The position numbers and the translations under genes were made by a program. The notes beneath the pieces are model-generated. The model was not told the DNA's origin, searched no databases, and saw only the letters and a list, made by a program, of their open reading frames with translations. A stretch of DNA of 64,000 nt from DASXTC01 sp036505635 (lineage in GTDB: Bacteria; Acidobacteriota; Polarisedimenticolia; JACPZX01; DASXTC01), in NCBI GenBank assembly GCA_036505635.1, contig DASXTC010000056.1:92790-156789 (forward strand), written 5' to 3'. The first letter of the stretch is position 1. Each line of letters starts with the position of its first letter. Positions 16,868 to 26,198 of the stretch are shown in pieces.

Positions 16868-18553
16868 TCAGGCGCCCGGCACGCCCGCGTGCCGCCGCAA
16901 GTCCTCCCTGGTCCGCCTCGCGATCGGCTCGCCCCGCGCGAGCAGGTCGTCGGCCTGAGCGGCGATCCGCGCCGCACGGGCGGCGTCGGTGAGATCGGGC
17001 AGATTGATCCGGACGTTGTAGAAGGCCCCCTCGAGCGCAGTCCAGGCGGCCAGGGCCGCCACGCCGGCGTCGCTGAGCGCCGCGGGGACACCCAGACGCG
17101 CGACCTCGGCGGCGATCTCGAGAGCTCGAAGCGCCTCCTTCATGACCGACAGAGGCACCTCGATGGCGCCAAGGGTCGCCTCCTGGATCGCGTCGTCACG
17201 GGCCCGGCCCTCGAACTCGGTTCCCTTCGGCATCCGATTGGCTTCCATCACTCGATCGAAGGCGCACGCATCGTCGTCGACCGCCATGAGCATCCGAGCG
17301 GCCGCCTCGTGCGCCTCTCTGCCAAGCCGCGCCAGGTCGTCGCGGCGCTCCTCGAATCCTTTGTGCCCGTAGCTGATGGCCGCGACCATCGCCGACAGTC
17401 CGCCCGAGAGCGCCCCCACCAGCGCGGCGACGCTTCCGCCTCCAGGCGCCGGCGCGCCCGATGCCACCTCGTCGAGGAACGCGGCCAGCGACAGAGAACC
17501 GAGCGTGGGCGCCTCTCGGACCGCGTACTCGACGATCTTCTTCGCCGGATCGAATGGGGCGGCGTCGGCCAGCCCCAGAGATAGCGTTGCCGCGCGCACC
17601 AGCTCGGACTCCGATGCGGACGGCGTCTTGCCCTGCCTGGCGAGGTAGTGCCTGCCCGCCATCCGTATCGCCTCGAGCGGGATCAGGCCCACCACCTCGC
17701 TTCCGGTCACGCGCAGTCCCAGCCTGGCCGCCTCGGCCTCGACCGCCTCGAATGCCCGGTGCGGTGGCGTGACCTTGTAATCAGTCAGGTTGATGGAGAC
17801 CTGGGCCCGGCCGTATTCCTTGATGTACCATCCCGTCGCGCGCGTCTTCGGCAGCATCGAGGATCCAGGCTCGGCAATCGTCCGGCCCGCGGCGTCCTTT
17901 GCGATCCTGCCATCGGCTCCCCTGCTCGGGCGCCCCGTCTCGCGGACGTTCTGGGCGATCAGGTTCGCCAGCCTCCGGTCGTCCGTGTTGAGGTTGACGT
18001 TGTAGGCGATGAGGAACTCCCTGGCTCCGATGACGGTGGCCCCCGAGCGCGGTTCGAACCGGGCGGGGCCGAAGTCGGGCGCCCAGGCGGGCTCCTTCAG
18101 CCTGGCGGCCAGGCTCTCGTACTCCCCCCGGCGGATCTCCGACAAGGATCGGCGCTCCGGGCGTGACGCGGCCTCCTCGTAGAGATAGACCGGGATGCGC
18201 AGCGCCTCCCCCACGCGCCGCCCCACCTCGCGCGCCAGCTCGACGCACTCCGCGATGGTCGTCTCGCCGAGGGGCACGAAGGGACAGACGTCGGCGGCCC
18301 CCAGACGCGGGTGCGCCCCCTTGTGCAGGCGCATGTCGATCAGCTCGACCGCCTTCTCTATGGCGAGGAAGGCGGACCGGGCCACGGCGACGGGTGGCCC
18401 GACGAAGGTGAAGACGGTCCTGTTAGTGGCGGCCCCCGGGTCGACGTCCAGGAGTCTGACCCCTTCGACCGAGGTCACCGCGGCCGCGATGGCGTCGAGG
18501 ACGCGGCGGTCCCGGCCTTCGCTGAAATTGGGAACACACTCCACCAGTTTCAT
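16868..18553 (-). CDS. ftcD: Bifunctional glutamate formiminotransferase/formimidoyl-THF cyclodeaminase
   Basis: 561 residues. The N-terminal half (VECVPNFSEGRD, VDPGAATNRTVFTFVG, LHKGAHPRLGAADVCPFVP) is the glutamate formiminotransferase, moving a formimino group to tetrahydrofolate. The C-terminal 200 residues (VASGAPAPGGGSVAALVGALSGGL) are the cyclodeaminase that releases ammonia and makes methenyl-THF. This is the histidine-degradation end step. No hut genes lie near. It is 15 nt downstream of the FIST gene on the same strand. Confidence 0.95.
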   Translation of the reverse strand: MKLVECVPNFSEGRDRRVLDAIAAAVTSVEGVRLLDVDPGAATNRTVFTFVGPPVAVARSAFLAIEKAVELIDMRLHKGAHPRLGAADVCPFVPLGETTIAECVELAREVGRRVGEALRIPVYLYEEAASRPERRSLSEIRRGEYESLAARLKEPAWAPDFGPARFEPRSGATVIGAREFLIAYNVNLNTDDRRLANLIAQNVRETGRPSRGADGRIAKDAAGRTIAEPGSSMLPKTRATGWYIKEYGRAQVSINLTDYKVTPPHRAFEAVEAEAARLGLRVTGSEVVGLIPLEAIRMAGRHYLARQGKTPSASESELVRAATLSLGLADAAPFDPAKKIVEYAVREAPTLGSLSLAAFLDEVASGAPAPGGGSVAALVGALSGGLSAMVAAISYGHKGFEERRDDLARLGREAHEAAARMLMAVDDDACAFDRVMEANRMPKGTEFEGRARDDAIQEATLGAIEVPLSVMKEALRALEIAAEVARLGVPAALSDAGVAALAAWTALEGAFYNVRINLPDLTDAARAARIAAQADDLLARGEPIARRTREDLRRHAGVPGA

Positions 18554-18568
18554 CGAACCCCCCGCGCC

Positions 18569-19783
18569 TCAACTCTCCGGCGCTTCCGAAACCAGGACCA
18601 TGACGCCGGCATAGTTGTGAAGACGCGCCTGCCCGCGCACAGGGGCGATCTCCGCCAGCCCGAAGAAGCCCGCGAGGGGGACCCCCGCAAACGCGTTGGA
18701 GATGAACGCCGTGTCGATCCCGGCAAGCCCGTACAACCCCTTGCCGCGCGCGCAGCAGTTGAAGTAGAGCCCCATGTCGGGCCGTCCCGCGATCGGCACG
18801 CTCTCCTCGATCATGGCCTTGAGATCCTCGCGCGCGCCGTCGGGATCCCTCAGCGCGAAGCTGACGAGGTCCCCCTCGTGCATCTCCTGGCCGACGAAGA
18901 TTGCGCCGTCCTCCGGGTCGACGCCCAGGATGTTGCGGACCAGGTATTGCCCGCGCGGGATCTCCGTCGCGCCCCTCGACGGAAAAGCGAGGAACAGGTG
19001 CGACGCCAGCCTCTGGGCGTCAACCGAGAGATCGTGCCCCGGGCCCCCCGTGAGGCACTCGAGCAGCGCCCTGACCGCCGGGGCCCCATCCAGCGTCCTG
19101 ATGGCATTGCCCTGCGAACGGGTCACCCGCAGCGGCCGACCCACCGGCAGGCAGGACTGCGTGACCCCTACCGATGAGACGATCCGTCCCGTCAGCACCA
19201 TGCCGCTCACCGCATTGGTCAGGGCGGCGCCGCCGCAGAACTGGTGCGTGACCTTCCCCGCCGAGCCGCCCGGGGCAGCGCCTCCCCCCACCACGGGGAC
19301 CGGCCCGATCACATCCCGGATGCCCGAGAGCAGCGCTTCGGGGTTGCAGCAGAGGGTGTCGGGGAAGATCAAAAGGATCGGGTTGTCCCCCAGGAGCGGT
19401 TCGGCGATGCGGCCCAGCTCGCGGCCGACCTCGCGGTCCTTCCCCTTCAGGTCCCTGGCGTGCAACGACGTCGCCTGAAGAGTGTCCGAGGCGATGGCGA
19501 GGATCGCCACGCCGGGCGATCCCTCGACTTCAGCCGACTCGGTGATCACACCGGACCCGCTGCATCCAGCCAGGTTCGCCGTGCCGCAGATGCTCCGGAT
19601 CGAATCGAGCATCGGGACGAGATCGCTCGAGCGCCATCCGGAGATGAAGACGAGGAGCGCGTCGGCTTCGGCCGGACCACGCCCCGCCCCCTCACCCAAC
19701 CGCGCCATGGCCGCGCCGGCCGCCTCCGATGCGGCGCGGAGGTGGTCGGCTTGCGTGGAGAGGCCGGTGCCGGCGCGTATCAT
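18569..19783 (-). CDS. FIST-domain protein
   Basis: 404 residues covering a FIST N domain (SGWRSSDLVPMLDSI, LAGCSGSGVIT, GVAILAIAS) and a FIST C domain (VLTGRIVSSVGVTQSCLPVG, YFNCCARGKGLYG, ALAGFFGLAEIAPV-like end). FIST domains are predicted small-ligand sensors, often fused to kinases or cyclases; here the domain stands alone, as in many bacteria. No signal peptide. A TACGAT hexamer 6 nt before the ATG and the absence of a Shine-Dalgarno suggest a leaderless transcript. Confidence 0.88.
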   Translation of the reverse strand: MIRAGTGLSTQADHLRAASEAAGAAMARLGEGAGRGPAEADALLVFISGWRSSDLVPMLDSIRSICGTANLAGCSGSGVITESAEVEGSPGVAILAIASDTLQATSLHARDLKGKDREVGRELGRIAEPLLGDNPILLIFPDTLCCNPEALLSGIRDVIGPVPVVGGGAAPGGSAGKVTHQFCGGAALTNAVSGMVLTGRIVSSVGVTQSCLPVGRPLRVTRSQGNAIRTLDGAPAVRALLECLTGGPGHDLSVDAQRLASHLFLAFPSRGATEIPRGQYLVRNILGVDPEDGAIFVGQEMHEGDLVSFALRDPDGAREDLKAMIEESVPIAGRPDMGLYFNCCARGKGLYGLAGIDTAFISNAFAGVPLAGFFGLAEIAPVRGQARLHNYAGVMVLVSEAPES

Positions 19784-19789
19784 GCGGGC

Positions 19790-19795
19790 ATCGTA
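19790..19795 (-). promoter_or_regulatory. -10-like TACGAT six bases before the FIST gene start
   Basis: Read on the minus strand, TACGAT ends 6 nt before ATG 19783 and no purine-rich ribosome site intervenes. No clear -35 was found, so the site is tentative and matters mainly as part of a repeated pattern in this window. Confidence 0.4.
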
Positions 19796-19803
19796 GCAGT
19801 TTC

Positions 19804-22209
19804 TCAGGACTTCAGGACGGCCACCGTAGCGCCCGAGCCGCCCGCGCGTTCGTCGGCCTGCGCGTGGGATTCGACGTGCGGATGCCCGCGGAGCATCCCG
19901 CGCACGGCGTCCCGCAGACGGCCCGTGCCGTGCCCGTGTACGATCCGCACCTGCCGGTGCCCGGCCAGGTAGGCGTCGTCGAGGAACTTGTCGAGCCGGT
20001 CGAGCGCCTCCTCCACCCGCGAGCCGATCAGGTTGATCTCGCTCCCCGCCTCCACTCCACCGCCGCGCTTCAGGCGCACCCCCTCCGGGAGCGTCCAGCT
20101 CTTCCCGCCGGCCGGCGCGCCAGGCGCAGCCTCGATGACGGCCAGGTCGCCCATGTCGAGGGTCATCCTCTTGCCTCGCACGATCACCCTGACGCGCCCC
20201 TTCGAGTCGATGGACTCGACCGAGCCGGTCTCCCCTTTCCCAGCCTCCGCCAGGATCCGGACGCGCGAGCCCGGGACGATCGCCGCCTGTCCGGCCCGCG
20301 CCGCGCCCGGAGCCGACGCCGGGGGTTCTGGGACGGCCGCCGCGAGGGTCCTCTCGAGCTGCTCGCGAAGTGTCGCGCCGTCGCGCCGCGCCTCCGCCCT
20401 GAGCTGCAGCGCGACGGCGCGGTCCTTGATTCCTCCGAGGAACGCCTCGAGCCTCTCATCGATCATCCGCAGCGCCGCCCCGATGGCCTCGCTCCACCTC
20501 CGCCTCGCGTCGCCGATGACGGTCTCGACGGTGGCTTCGAGCGCCCGGCGCTCCTCCACCAGCCGCTCGCGCTCCTGCCTCAGGAGGGCCTGCTCGCGCT
20601 GCATCGATTCGGTCGTCTCGTGGAGACGGGAGATGTACTCTCGCGCCTCGCGATGCCCCGTCGACAGGCGCGAGCGCGCATCGGCAATCAGCTCTACAGG
20701 CAGGCCGACCCGTTCGGCCAGATCCACGCCGCCGCTGCGGCCCGCGATGCCGGCCAGCAGCCGGAAGGTCGGGCGCATCGTCCGCTCGTCGATCTCCATG
20801 GAAGCGTTAGCGGCCCCCGGCGCGGTCTCGGCGTAGACCTTGAGCGCCTCGTGGTGCGTCGTCACGACGATCCCCGCCCCGCGCGCACGGAAGTGCTCGA
20901 CGATCGACACGGCCAGCGCCCCCGCTTCCTCCGGGTCGGTGCCGGCCCCCACTTCATCGAGCAGCACCAGGGCGGGCGGAGAGATCGCGCGCGTTATCCC
21001 CGCCACGCGGACCATCCGCGCGGAGAAGGTGCTGAGGCTCTCGAGGATCGATTGATGGTCGCCGATGTCGGCGAGGACCTGGCTGAAGACCGGCAGGATC
21101 GCCTCGCGCGCCGGCACGGGGAGCCCCGACTGGTTCATGAGCGCGAAGAGCCCGATCGTCTTCAAGGCGACCGTCTTGCCGCCCGCGTTGGGGCCTGACA
21201 GGACGAGGACACCGCCCCGCGTCTGCATCGCGATCGAGAGCGGGACCGGAGACAGTTGCCTCGCGCGCAGCCCCGCCTCCAGCACCGGGTGGCGAGCTTC
21301 GGCGAGCTGGAGCCGGCCATCCCCGGCGTCACCGGCGATGGTGGCGCCGGCGGTGACGCCGAATACGGCGACGGCGCCGAGCAGGTCCATCTCGGCCAAC
21401 CGGGCACAGGCGCGCGCGATCTCGGCAAGTCGCGCCCGTAGCAGATCGGACCACGCTTCGAGGATCCGTCGAACCTCGGCCAGCTCCGCCTCCCGCAGCG
21501 TTACGAGCTCGTTGTTGAGCTCCAGAGTCTCGAGGGGCTCGACGAAGAGAGTGGCACCTGTCGAGGAGGCCCCGTGCACGATGCCGGAGACCGAGGACTT
21601 CGCCTCGGCGCGCACGGGGATGACGAACCGGCCGCCGCGCACCGTGACGTAGGAGTCCTGGAGGAGCCCGCGTCGCCCCGATTCGTCGAGGATCGCCTGG
21701 AGCGCCGCCGAAGCCGAGGCCTCCAGCGAGGCGACGCGGCGGCGAAGACGCCCGAGCTCCTCGCTCGCGGAGTCCTCCAGCCGCCCGTCGGCGGCGATCT
21801 TGCCGGCGATCTGGCGCGTGAGCCCCCGCAGATCCGGGATCCCCGAGGCCTCGCGCCAGATGACGGGGAACTCCTCACACACGATGGACAGGTCCTGGCG
21901 CAAGGAGTCGGCGGCCTGGACCGCCGCGACGAGACGGAGGATCTCCAGCGGATCGAGGATCGCCCCGAGCGGACCGAGCCTGTCGATCGCGGGCTCCGGA
22001 TCCTCCAGAGGCCCGGGGCCGAGCCGGGCCCCCTCGTGGTGATACCGGATCGCCTCCCGGGCCAGCTCCTTGCGCGAGGCGATCGCATCCGCGTCCACGG
22101 AAGGAACCAGCGCCTCGAGCAGGCGCCGGCCTCCCGGCGTCCTTACGTGCGGCGCGATGAGGCCCTTGAGCGGACCGAACTCGAGGGCGGCGAGCGTGGG
22201 GGTGTCCAT
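19804..22209 (-). CDS. mutS2: MutS2 family endonuclease/ATPase
   Basis: 801 residues, the normal MutS2 length. It lacks the mismatch-reading domain of MutS. The ATPase core has Walker A GPNAGGKT near residues 340-347, then LLDEVGAGTDPEEAGAL and VTTHHEALK. A coiled, Glu/Arg-rich stretch follows (about 500-600), and the C-terminal Smr nuclease domain carries VRIVHGHGTGRLRDAV. MutS2 proteins act in suppression of recombination or in rescue of collided ribosomes. TACAAT sits 9 nt before ATG 22209 without a ribosome site. Confidence 0.96.
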   Translation of the reverse strand: MDTPTLAALEFGPLKGLIAPHVRTPGGRRLLEALVPSVDADAIASRKELAREAIRYHHEGARLGPGPLEDPEPAIDRLGPLGAILDPLEILRLVAAVQAADSLRQDLSIVCEEFPVIWREASGIPDLRGLTRQIAGKIAADGRLEDSASEELGRLRRRVASLEASASAALQAILDESGRRGLLQDSYVTVRGGRFVIPVRAEAKSSVSGIVHGASSTGATLFVEPLETLELNNELVTLREAELAEVRRILEAWSDLLRARLAEIARACARLAEMDLLGAVAVFGVTAGATIAGDAGDGRLQLAEARHPVLEAGLRARQLSPVPLSIAMQTRGGVLVLSGPNAGGKTVALKTIGLFALMNQSGLPVPAREAILPVFSQVLADIGDHQSILESLSTFSARMVRVAGITRAISPPALVLLDEVGAGTDPEEAGALAVSIVEHFRARGAGIVVTTHHEALKVYAETAPGAANASMEIDERTMRPTFRLLAGIAGRSGGVDLAERVGLPVELIADARSRLSTGHREAREYISRLHETTESMQREQALLRQERERLVEERRALEATVETVIGDARRRWSEAIGAALRMIDERLEAFLGGIKDRAVALQLRAEARRDGATLREQLERTLAAAVPEPPASAPGAARAGQAAIVPGSRVRILAEAGKGETGSVESIDSKGRVRVIVRGKRMTLDMGDLAVIEAAPGAPAGGKSWTLPEGVRLKRGGGVEAGSEINLIGSRVEEALDRLDKFLDDAYLAGHRQVRIVHGHGTGRLRDAVRGMLRGHPHVESHAQADERAGGSGATVAVLKS

Positions 22210-22218
22210 GACGCGCGC

Positions 22219-22224
22219 ATTGTA
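22219..22224 (-). promoter_or_regulatory. -10-like TACAAT nine bases before mutS2
   Basis: On the minus strand TACAAT is followed by 9 GC-rich bases and then ATG 22209. No Shine-Dalgarno is present. A -35 box is not evident at 16-18 nt. Consistent with a leaderless mRNA but weak alone. Confidence 0.45.
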
Positions 22225-22234
22225 CGATGCCGGG

Positions 22235-23347
22235 TCAACCTATCGGCCTGCGCCTCTGGAGGGCGGGACGCGAGCCCCGCCGCCCCGAGGTCGCGGAGTC
22301 GAGCCCCCCGCCCCTCAGGCCCCCTCCCTTCAGCATCACGAGCCCCGCGGCGGTCACTGGAACGGCCAGCAGGAGCCCCGTGAATCCGAACAATTCCCCG
22401 CCCACCAGGACCGACAGGAGGACCAGCGCCGGGGGCATGCCGAGCCCCGCTCCGACCACGCGCGGCGAGATCACCGTCCCCTCCAGGATCTGCCCGAAGA
22501 TGAAGACACCGGCCACCATGACCGGAGCGGTCCAGCCCCCCGTCTCCAGGAACGAGAGGAGCGCGGCCGGGATGAACCCCACCACCAGCCCGAGATAGGG
22601 CACCAGGTTGGCCAGCCCGCCCACCACGCCGATCAGGATGCCGAGCGGGACGCCGAGGATCGACAGCCCGATCGCGTAGATCACGGCCAGCGAGACGGCC
22701 ACGGTGAGCTGTCCCTTGAGCCAGGCGCGCAGCACCTGATCGATCTCGGCCATCCGGCGCTCGGCCTGCGGTCCCAGACGCCCGGGGATCAGGCCCGTCA
22801 CCGTCGCCAGGATCTGGGGGGCGTCGGCCAGCAGGTAGTAGGCGAAAACCGGCACGACCACGACCGTGAGGAGCCCGATGATCAGGCTGACTGCGCTCCC
22901 CATCACGGACTTGAGGCCCGAGATCGCCCACCCCGCCAGGGCGGGGAGGAACCCCCGGGCCGTCTCGAGCGCCCGAGCCTTCAGCGCTTCGAGCTGCTCG
23001 GGGTAGCTCTCCCGCAGGTAGGCCTCGACCGGTTCGACCTTTGCGATCAACGCCTCGCCGTATCCCGGAAGTCGATCGACGAACTGCCTCACCTGATGGA
23101 CCACCTCGGGCACGATGGCTGCCATCACGCCAGCCAGCGCCACCGTCAGCCCGCTCAGCACCACCAGCGCTCCCACCCCGCGCGCGATGCCGCGCCGCTC
23201 CAGCGCCGCCACGATTGGGTTGAGCGTGTAGGCGATCACCGCGGCCATCAGGAAGGGGACCAGGACATTGCGCGCGAGGTAGATGCCGGCCAGCCCGAGG
23301 CACATCGCCGCCACGGCGAACAGGGTCCGCGGCGGACCAGCCCTCAC
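22235..23347 (-). CDS. AI-2E family transporter (PerM-like permease)
   Basis: 370-residue membrane protein with about eight helices. The N-terminal VPFLMAAVIAYTLNPIV and the later VPYLGLVVGFIPAAL, GQILEGTVISPRVVG and VLLSVLVGGELFGFTGLLLAVPV segments are diagnostic of the AI-2E/PerM family. Despite the name, most members have no proven link to autoinducer 2; some are sodium-proton antiporters. A basic 35-residue C-terminal tail is unusual. The ATG overlaps the pgsA stop by 4 nt, so they are cotranscribed. Confidence 0.92.
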   Translation of the reverse strand: MRAGPPRTLFAVAAMCLGLAGIYLARNVLVPFLMAAVIAYTLNPIVAALERRGIARGVGALVVLSGLTVALAGVMAAIVPEVVHQVRQFVDRLPGYGEALIAKVEPVEAYLRESYPEQLEALKARALETARGFLPALAGWAISGLKSVMGSAVSLIIGLLTVVVVPVFAYYLLADAPQILATVTGLIPGRLGPQAERRMAEIDQVLRAWLKGQLTVAVSLAVIYAIGLSILGVPLGILIGVVGGLANLVPYLGLVVGFIPAALLSFLETGGWTAPVMVAGVFIFGQILEGTVISPRVVGAGLGMPPALVLLSVLVGGELFGFTGLLLAVPVTAAGLVMLKGGGLRGGGLDSATSGRRGSRPALQRRRPIG

Positions 23348-23928
23348 TTCCCGGGCTCCAGGCTGGCCATGCTCGTGGCGCGGTAGATGTAGTGGAAGCC
23401 GGACAGGAGCGTGAGCGACAGGCTCGACCAGATCAGGGTGGGAACCCAGACGGCCGAGATCCGGCCCAGGTAGTTGCAGAGGAGGATCACGGCCACGGTC
23501 AGGATCTGGATCGTCGTCGTCAGCTTCCCGAACACGGAGGGCTTGAAGCGGGTCTGTCCCAGGGACATGTACATCACCAGCGCGATGAGCGAGATGAACA
23601 CGTCACGGCTGATGGTGATGATGACGAGATAGATGGGGACCCGGTTGACCAGCAGCAGCTCCGGGAACGCCTTGGTCCCATCGGGCAGCGCCAGCATGAC
23701 GAACGCCGCGGTCAGCAGGAGCTTGTCGGCCATCGGGTCGAGGATCGCGCCGACCTTGGTCTCCTGTTCCCAGACGCGGGCGATCAGCCCATCGAGCAGA
23801 TCGGTGACGCCGGCGGCGACGAACAGGAAGAGGGCCCACCCGCTGCGGTTGAACCCCACGGCCATGATGAAAAACGGGATGACCGCCATGCGAAGAATGG
23901 TGAGCACATTCGCCAGCGTGAGCCCCAT
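23344..23928 (-). CDS. pgsA: CDP-diacylglycerol--glycerol-3-phosphate 3-phosphatidyltransferase
   Basis: 194-residue membrane enzyme of the CDP-alcohol phosphatidyltransferase family, the committed step to phosphatidylglycerol. The catalytic motif DG..AR........G...D...D is complete: DGLIARVWEQETKVGAILD then PMAD, near residues 47-69. The N-terminal TLANVLTILRM is typical of PgsA. A strong Shine-Dalgarno GGGGGAGGAG lies 7 nt before ATG 23928. Confidence 0.95.
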   Translation of the reverse strand: MGLTLANVLTILRMAVIPFFIMAVGFNRSGWALFLFVAAGVTDLLDGLIARVWEQETKVGAILDPMADKLLLTAAFVMLALPDGTKAFPELLLVNRVPIYLVIITISRDVFISLIALVMYMSLGQTRFKPSVFGKLTTTIQILTVAVILLCNYLGRISAVWVPTLIWSSLSLTLLSGFHYIYRATSMASLEPGK

Positions 23929-23999
23929 CCGGGCACTCCTCCCCCTCTTTCAGAGTGGCGTTGGTTATAGCACAGAAGGCGCCCCCACGTGAGCGCGAG

Positions 24000-24980
24000 T
24001 CAGGGCTTCTTCTGGCCCGGTGGCGCTGTGGCCGGAGGCGGGCTTGCGCCGGGTCTTGGCGCCCGCCCGGCTCGATGGCTCGGCACCGCCGGCATCAGGA
24101 CCACCACGCGGCACTCCTTGAGGAAGGGCGCCTCGGCCGCGGCCTTGAGTATCTGGTCCGCGTCGTCCGTCGAAATGACCAGATCGGCGCGCGTGGCGCC
24201 GATGGTGGAGATCGCCCGCACACGCATCGGGCTGGCGCCCTGCCGGGCCCCTGCCGCGGCCTTCTCGCCGCCGCGCGGGCCGGCCAGGACGTACGCGGCC
24301 AGGCCGCTCTCCAGGGCGCGTCCCCTGTCGGCCACCTCGATACCGAAGACGACACGCCCCTTCTCGTCGAGGATGCGCGGCAGCAGGGCGGCCGCCGGGC
24401 GGTCGACCTGCCGGGCGTCGACGATGAGACCTGTCACACTGGCGCCGGAGGACCCCGGGGCGGGCGCGGGCCCTTCCATCGACGCCTTCGCGGCCGTCGT
24501 GGTCGCGGGGGATGGCACCGGCGCCGGCATGGCCGTGAGCACCATCTCCAGGATCGAGCCGGGCCCCCAGAGGGGATGGCTCTGCTCCACCTTGAAGAGG
24601 GGGCCGGTGTCGCTGAGGACCGCGCCGCGGGGTGCGCGCCTGACCCTCTCCTCGAGTCTCTTCAGCTGGTCCGCGTCCTCGCCGAGGCGCGCGCCCCCAT
24701 CTCTGGGCACCTCCGCCAGGAGCGAGATGACCTTGGCCTGCCCGTCCCGGTCGGCGGAAAGCCTCGTCTGCTCGTAATACCCCTGGCTGCGCGCGATGTC
24801 CCGGAAGATCCGGCTGCGTCCGATCACCCCGACGCTCCCCGCGAGCCAATCCACGTAGGCCCCCGTGGTGCGCGTCTCGACGTAGGGCACGAGATCGGGC
24901 CCGGCGCTCGGCGCTCTGGCCCGGGGCGGAGCGGGCGGGGCGAGCATTCCTGCGATCCAGATGATGGCGATGAGGTTCAT
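24000..24980 (-). CDS. Exported LPP20-like protein
   Basis: 326 residues with a short N-terminal hydrophobic signal (about 1-15). The middle has SYGVIG-like GSVGVIGRSRIF and the C-terminal half holds SVTGLIVDARQVDRPAAALLPRILDEKGRVVFG, read in pieces as GLIVDAR and LLPRILDEKGRVVFG, a block typical of LPP20-type envelope proteins, followed by ADLVISTDDADQI and FLKECRVVVLM. A Pro/Ala-rich tail ends the protein. The family is broad and its role unclear. The stop overlaps the hfq-like upstream frame: this gene lies just after hfq (ATGA overlap), an uncommon pairing. Confidence 0.7.
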   Translation of the reverse strand: MNLIAIIWIAGMLAPPAPPRARAPSAGPDLVPYVETRTTGAYVDWLAGSVGVIGRSRIFRDIARSQGYYEQTRLSADRDGQAKVISLLAEVPRDGGARLGEDADQLKRLEERVRRAPRGAVLSDTGPLFKVEQSHPLWGPGSILEMVLTAMPAPVPSPATTTAAKASMEGPAPAPGSSGASVTGLIVDARQVDRPAAALLPRILDEKGRVVFGIEVADRGRALESGLAAYVLAGPRGGEKAAAGARQGASPMRVRAISTIGATRADLVISTDDADQILKAAAEAPFLKECRVVVLMPAVPSHRAGRAPRPGASPPPATAPPGQKKP

Positions 24981-25198
24981 GGCCCCTTGACGTCTTCCAG
25001 ACTGACGCTGGCGATCGCGTGCTTGAAGACGATCCGGTCTCCGCTGTCCGAGTCGAGGAGCAGAGTGAACCTGTCGAACGCCCGGACGACCCCGGAAACC
25101 TGCTGTCCGCCGGTGAGGAGGATCGTCACGCGGGACCGATCCTTCCTTGCCTGGTTGAAAAAACTGTTCTGCACGTTGAGCGCGGCGTCGTTGTCCAT
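24977..25198 (-). CDS. hfq: RNA chaperone Hfq
   Basis: 73-residue Sm-like protein that forms a hexamer and pairs small RNAs with mRNAs. The Sm1 region (NSFFNQARKDRSRVTILL, GVVRAFDRFTLLL) and the Sm2 FKHAIASV, equivalent to the usual YKHAI, are present. It differs from the enterobacterial form in Arg/Asp near the proximal face. It lies between miaA (4 nt gap upstream) and an LPP20-like gene that overlaps it. The miaA-hfq order is classical. Confidence 0.93.
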   Translation of the reverse strand: MDNDAALNVQNSFFNQARKDRSRVTILLTGGQQVSGVVRAFDRFTLLLDSDSGDRIVFKHAIASVSLEDVKGP

Positions 25199-25202
25199 CC
25201 CC

Positions 25203-26198
25203 TCAGGCTCCTCCCGGATGACGCTCCGGTTCCCTCTCCTCGTGCATCACGGCCACGCGCGCGGCGATCTCGTCGGGGGAGAGCGCGCCCGCGTCGAACC
25301 AGCGGACGTTGACCACCCTCCGAAACCAGATGATCTGGCGTCGAGCATAGCGGCGCGTGTTGCGCTTTACCAGATCGACGGCACGGGCCAGGTCGATCTC
25401 CTTCCGGAGGTGGGAGGCCACCTCGCGGTAGCCGAGGGCCTTCAGCGCGTTGGCGCTTTCCGGCACACCGGACGCCAGCAGACTCCGCACCTCCTCCACG
25501 ATCCCCGCGTCGAAAATGCCTTCGACTCTCTCATCCACTCTTCGGTAGAGCATCGCACGTTCCATCGTGAGGCCCACCTTCAGCGACGGCACGACTTCCG
25601 GTCTGAACCTCGCCAGCTCGAGATGCCGGCTCATTGGAGCGCCGGTCAGACGCAGGACCTCGAGCGCACGCACGGTGCGCTGCAGGTCGCGCTCCCCGAT
25701 GCGCCGCGCGGCGTCCGGGTCGAGTGAGGCCAGCTCCCGGTGGAGCTCCTCCGGCCTGGTGGCCGCGGCCCGCGCGTAGAGCTCCCGGCGCACCTGGTCG
25801 TCGCGCGGCGGCATCGGCGCGATCCCTTCGAGGAGCGCTTTGAGGTAGAGCCCCGTCCCGCCCGCGACGATCGGCACACGTCCCGCACCGCGCGCCTGTT
25901 CGATCGCCTCCGTCGCCATTCGCGCGAACCGCCCCGCGGAGAAGGGCTCGCTCGGGTCCGCCACGTCGATCAACGCATGCGGGATCTCGCGGCGCGACTC
26001 GAGGGGAGGCTTGCAGGAGCCGGCATCCAGTCCTCGGTAGACCTGGATCGAGTCGGCGCTGATGATGCTCCCGCCGATGCGCCGCGCCAGCCGTACGGCG
26101 ACGTCGCTCTTTCCCGTGGCCGTCGGCCCCAGGATGACGATCAGGCGCCCCGCGGCCACGCCTCCCTCTACCAGAGCCCCGCCATCCTGCCCGTCCAC
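25203..26198 (-). CDS. miaA: tRNA dimethylallyltransferase
   Basis: 331-residue enzyme that isoprenylates A37 of tRNAs reading UNN codons. The P-loop GPTATGKS is near residues 24-31, then SADSIQVYRGLD, the VAGGTGLYLKALLEG block, and RRYARRQIIWFR near the end. The start is uncertain: GTG 26198 gives a 20-residue lead, while GTG 26159 lies right after a GAGGGAGG but too close to it. The next gene downstream is hfq. Confidence 0.95.
   Translation of the reverse strand: MDGQDGGALVEGGVAAGRLIVILGPTATGKSDVAVRLARRIGGSIISADSIQVYRGLDAGSCKPPLESRREIPHALIDVADPSEPFSAGRFARMATEAIEQARGAGRVPIVAGGTGLYLKALLEGIAPMPPRDDQVRRELYARAAATRPEELHRELASLDPDAARRIGERDLQRTVRALEVLRLTGAPMSRHLELARFRPEVVPSLKVGLTMERAMLYRRVDERVEGIFDAGIVEEVRSLLASGVPESANALKALGYREVASHLRKEIDLARAVDLVKRNTRRYARRQIIWFRRVVNVRWFDAGALSPDEIAARVAVMHEEREPERHPGGA

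Noticed and set aside
23955..25727. 590-codon open frame on plus over the LPP20, hfq and miaA genes
   Set aside because: Crosses three genes whose minus-strand products are clear.
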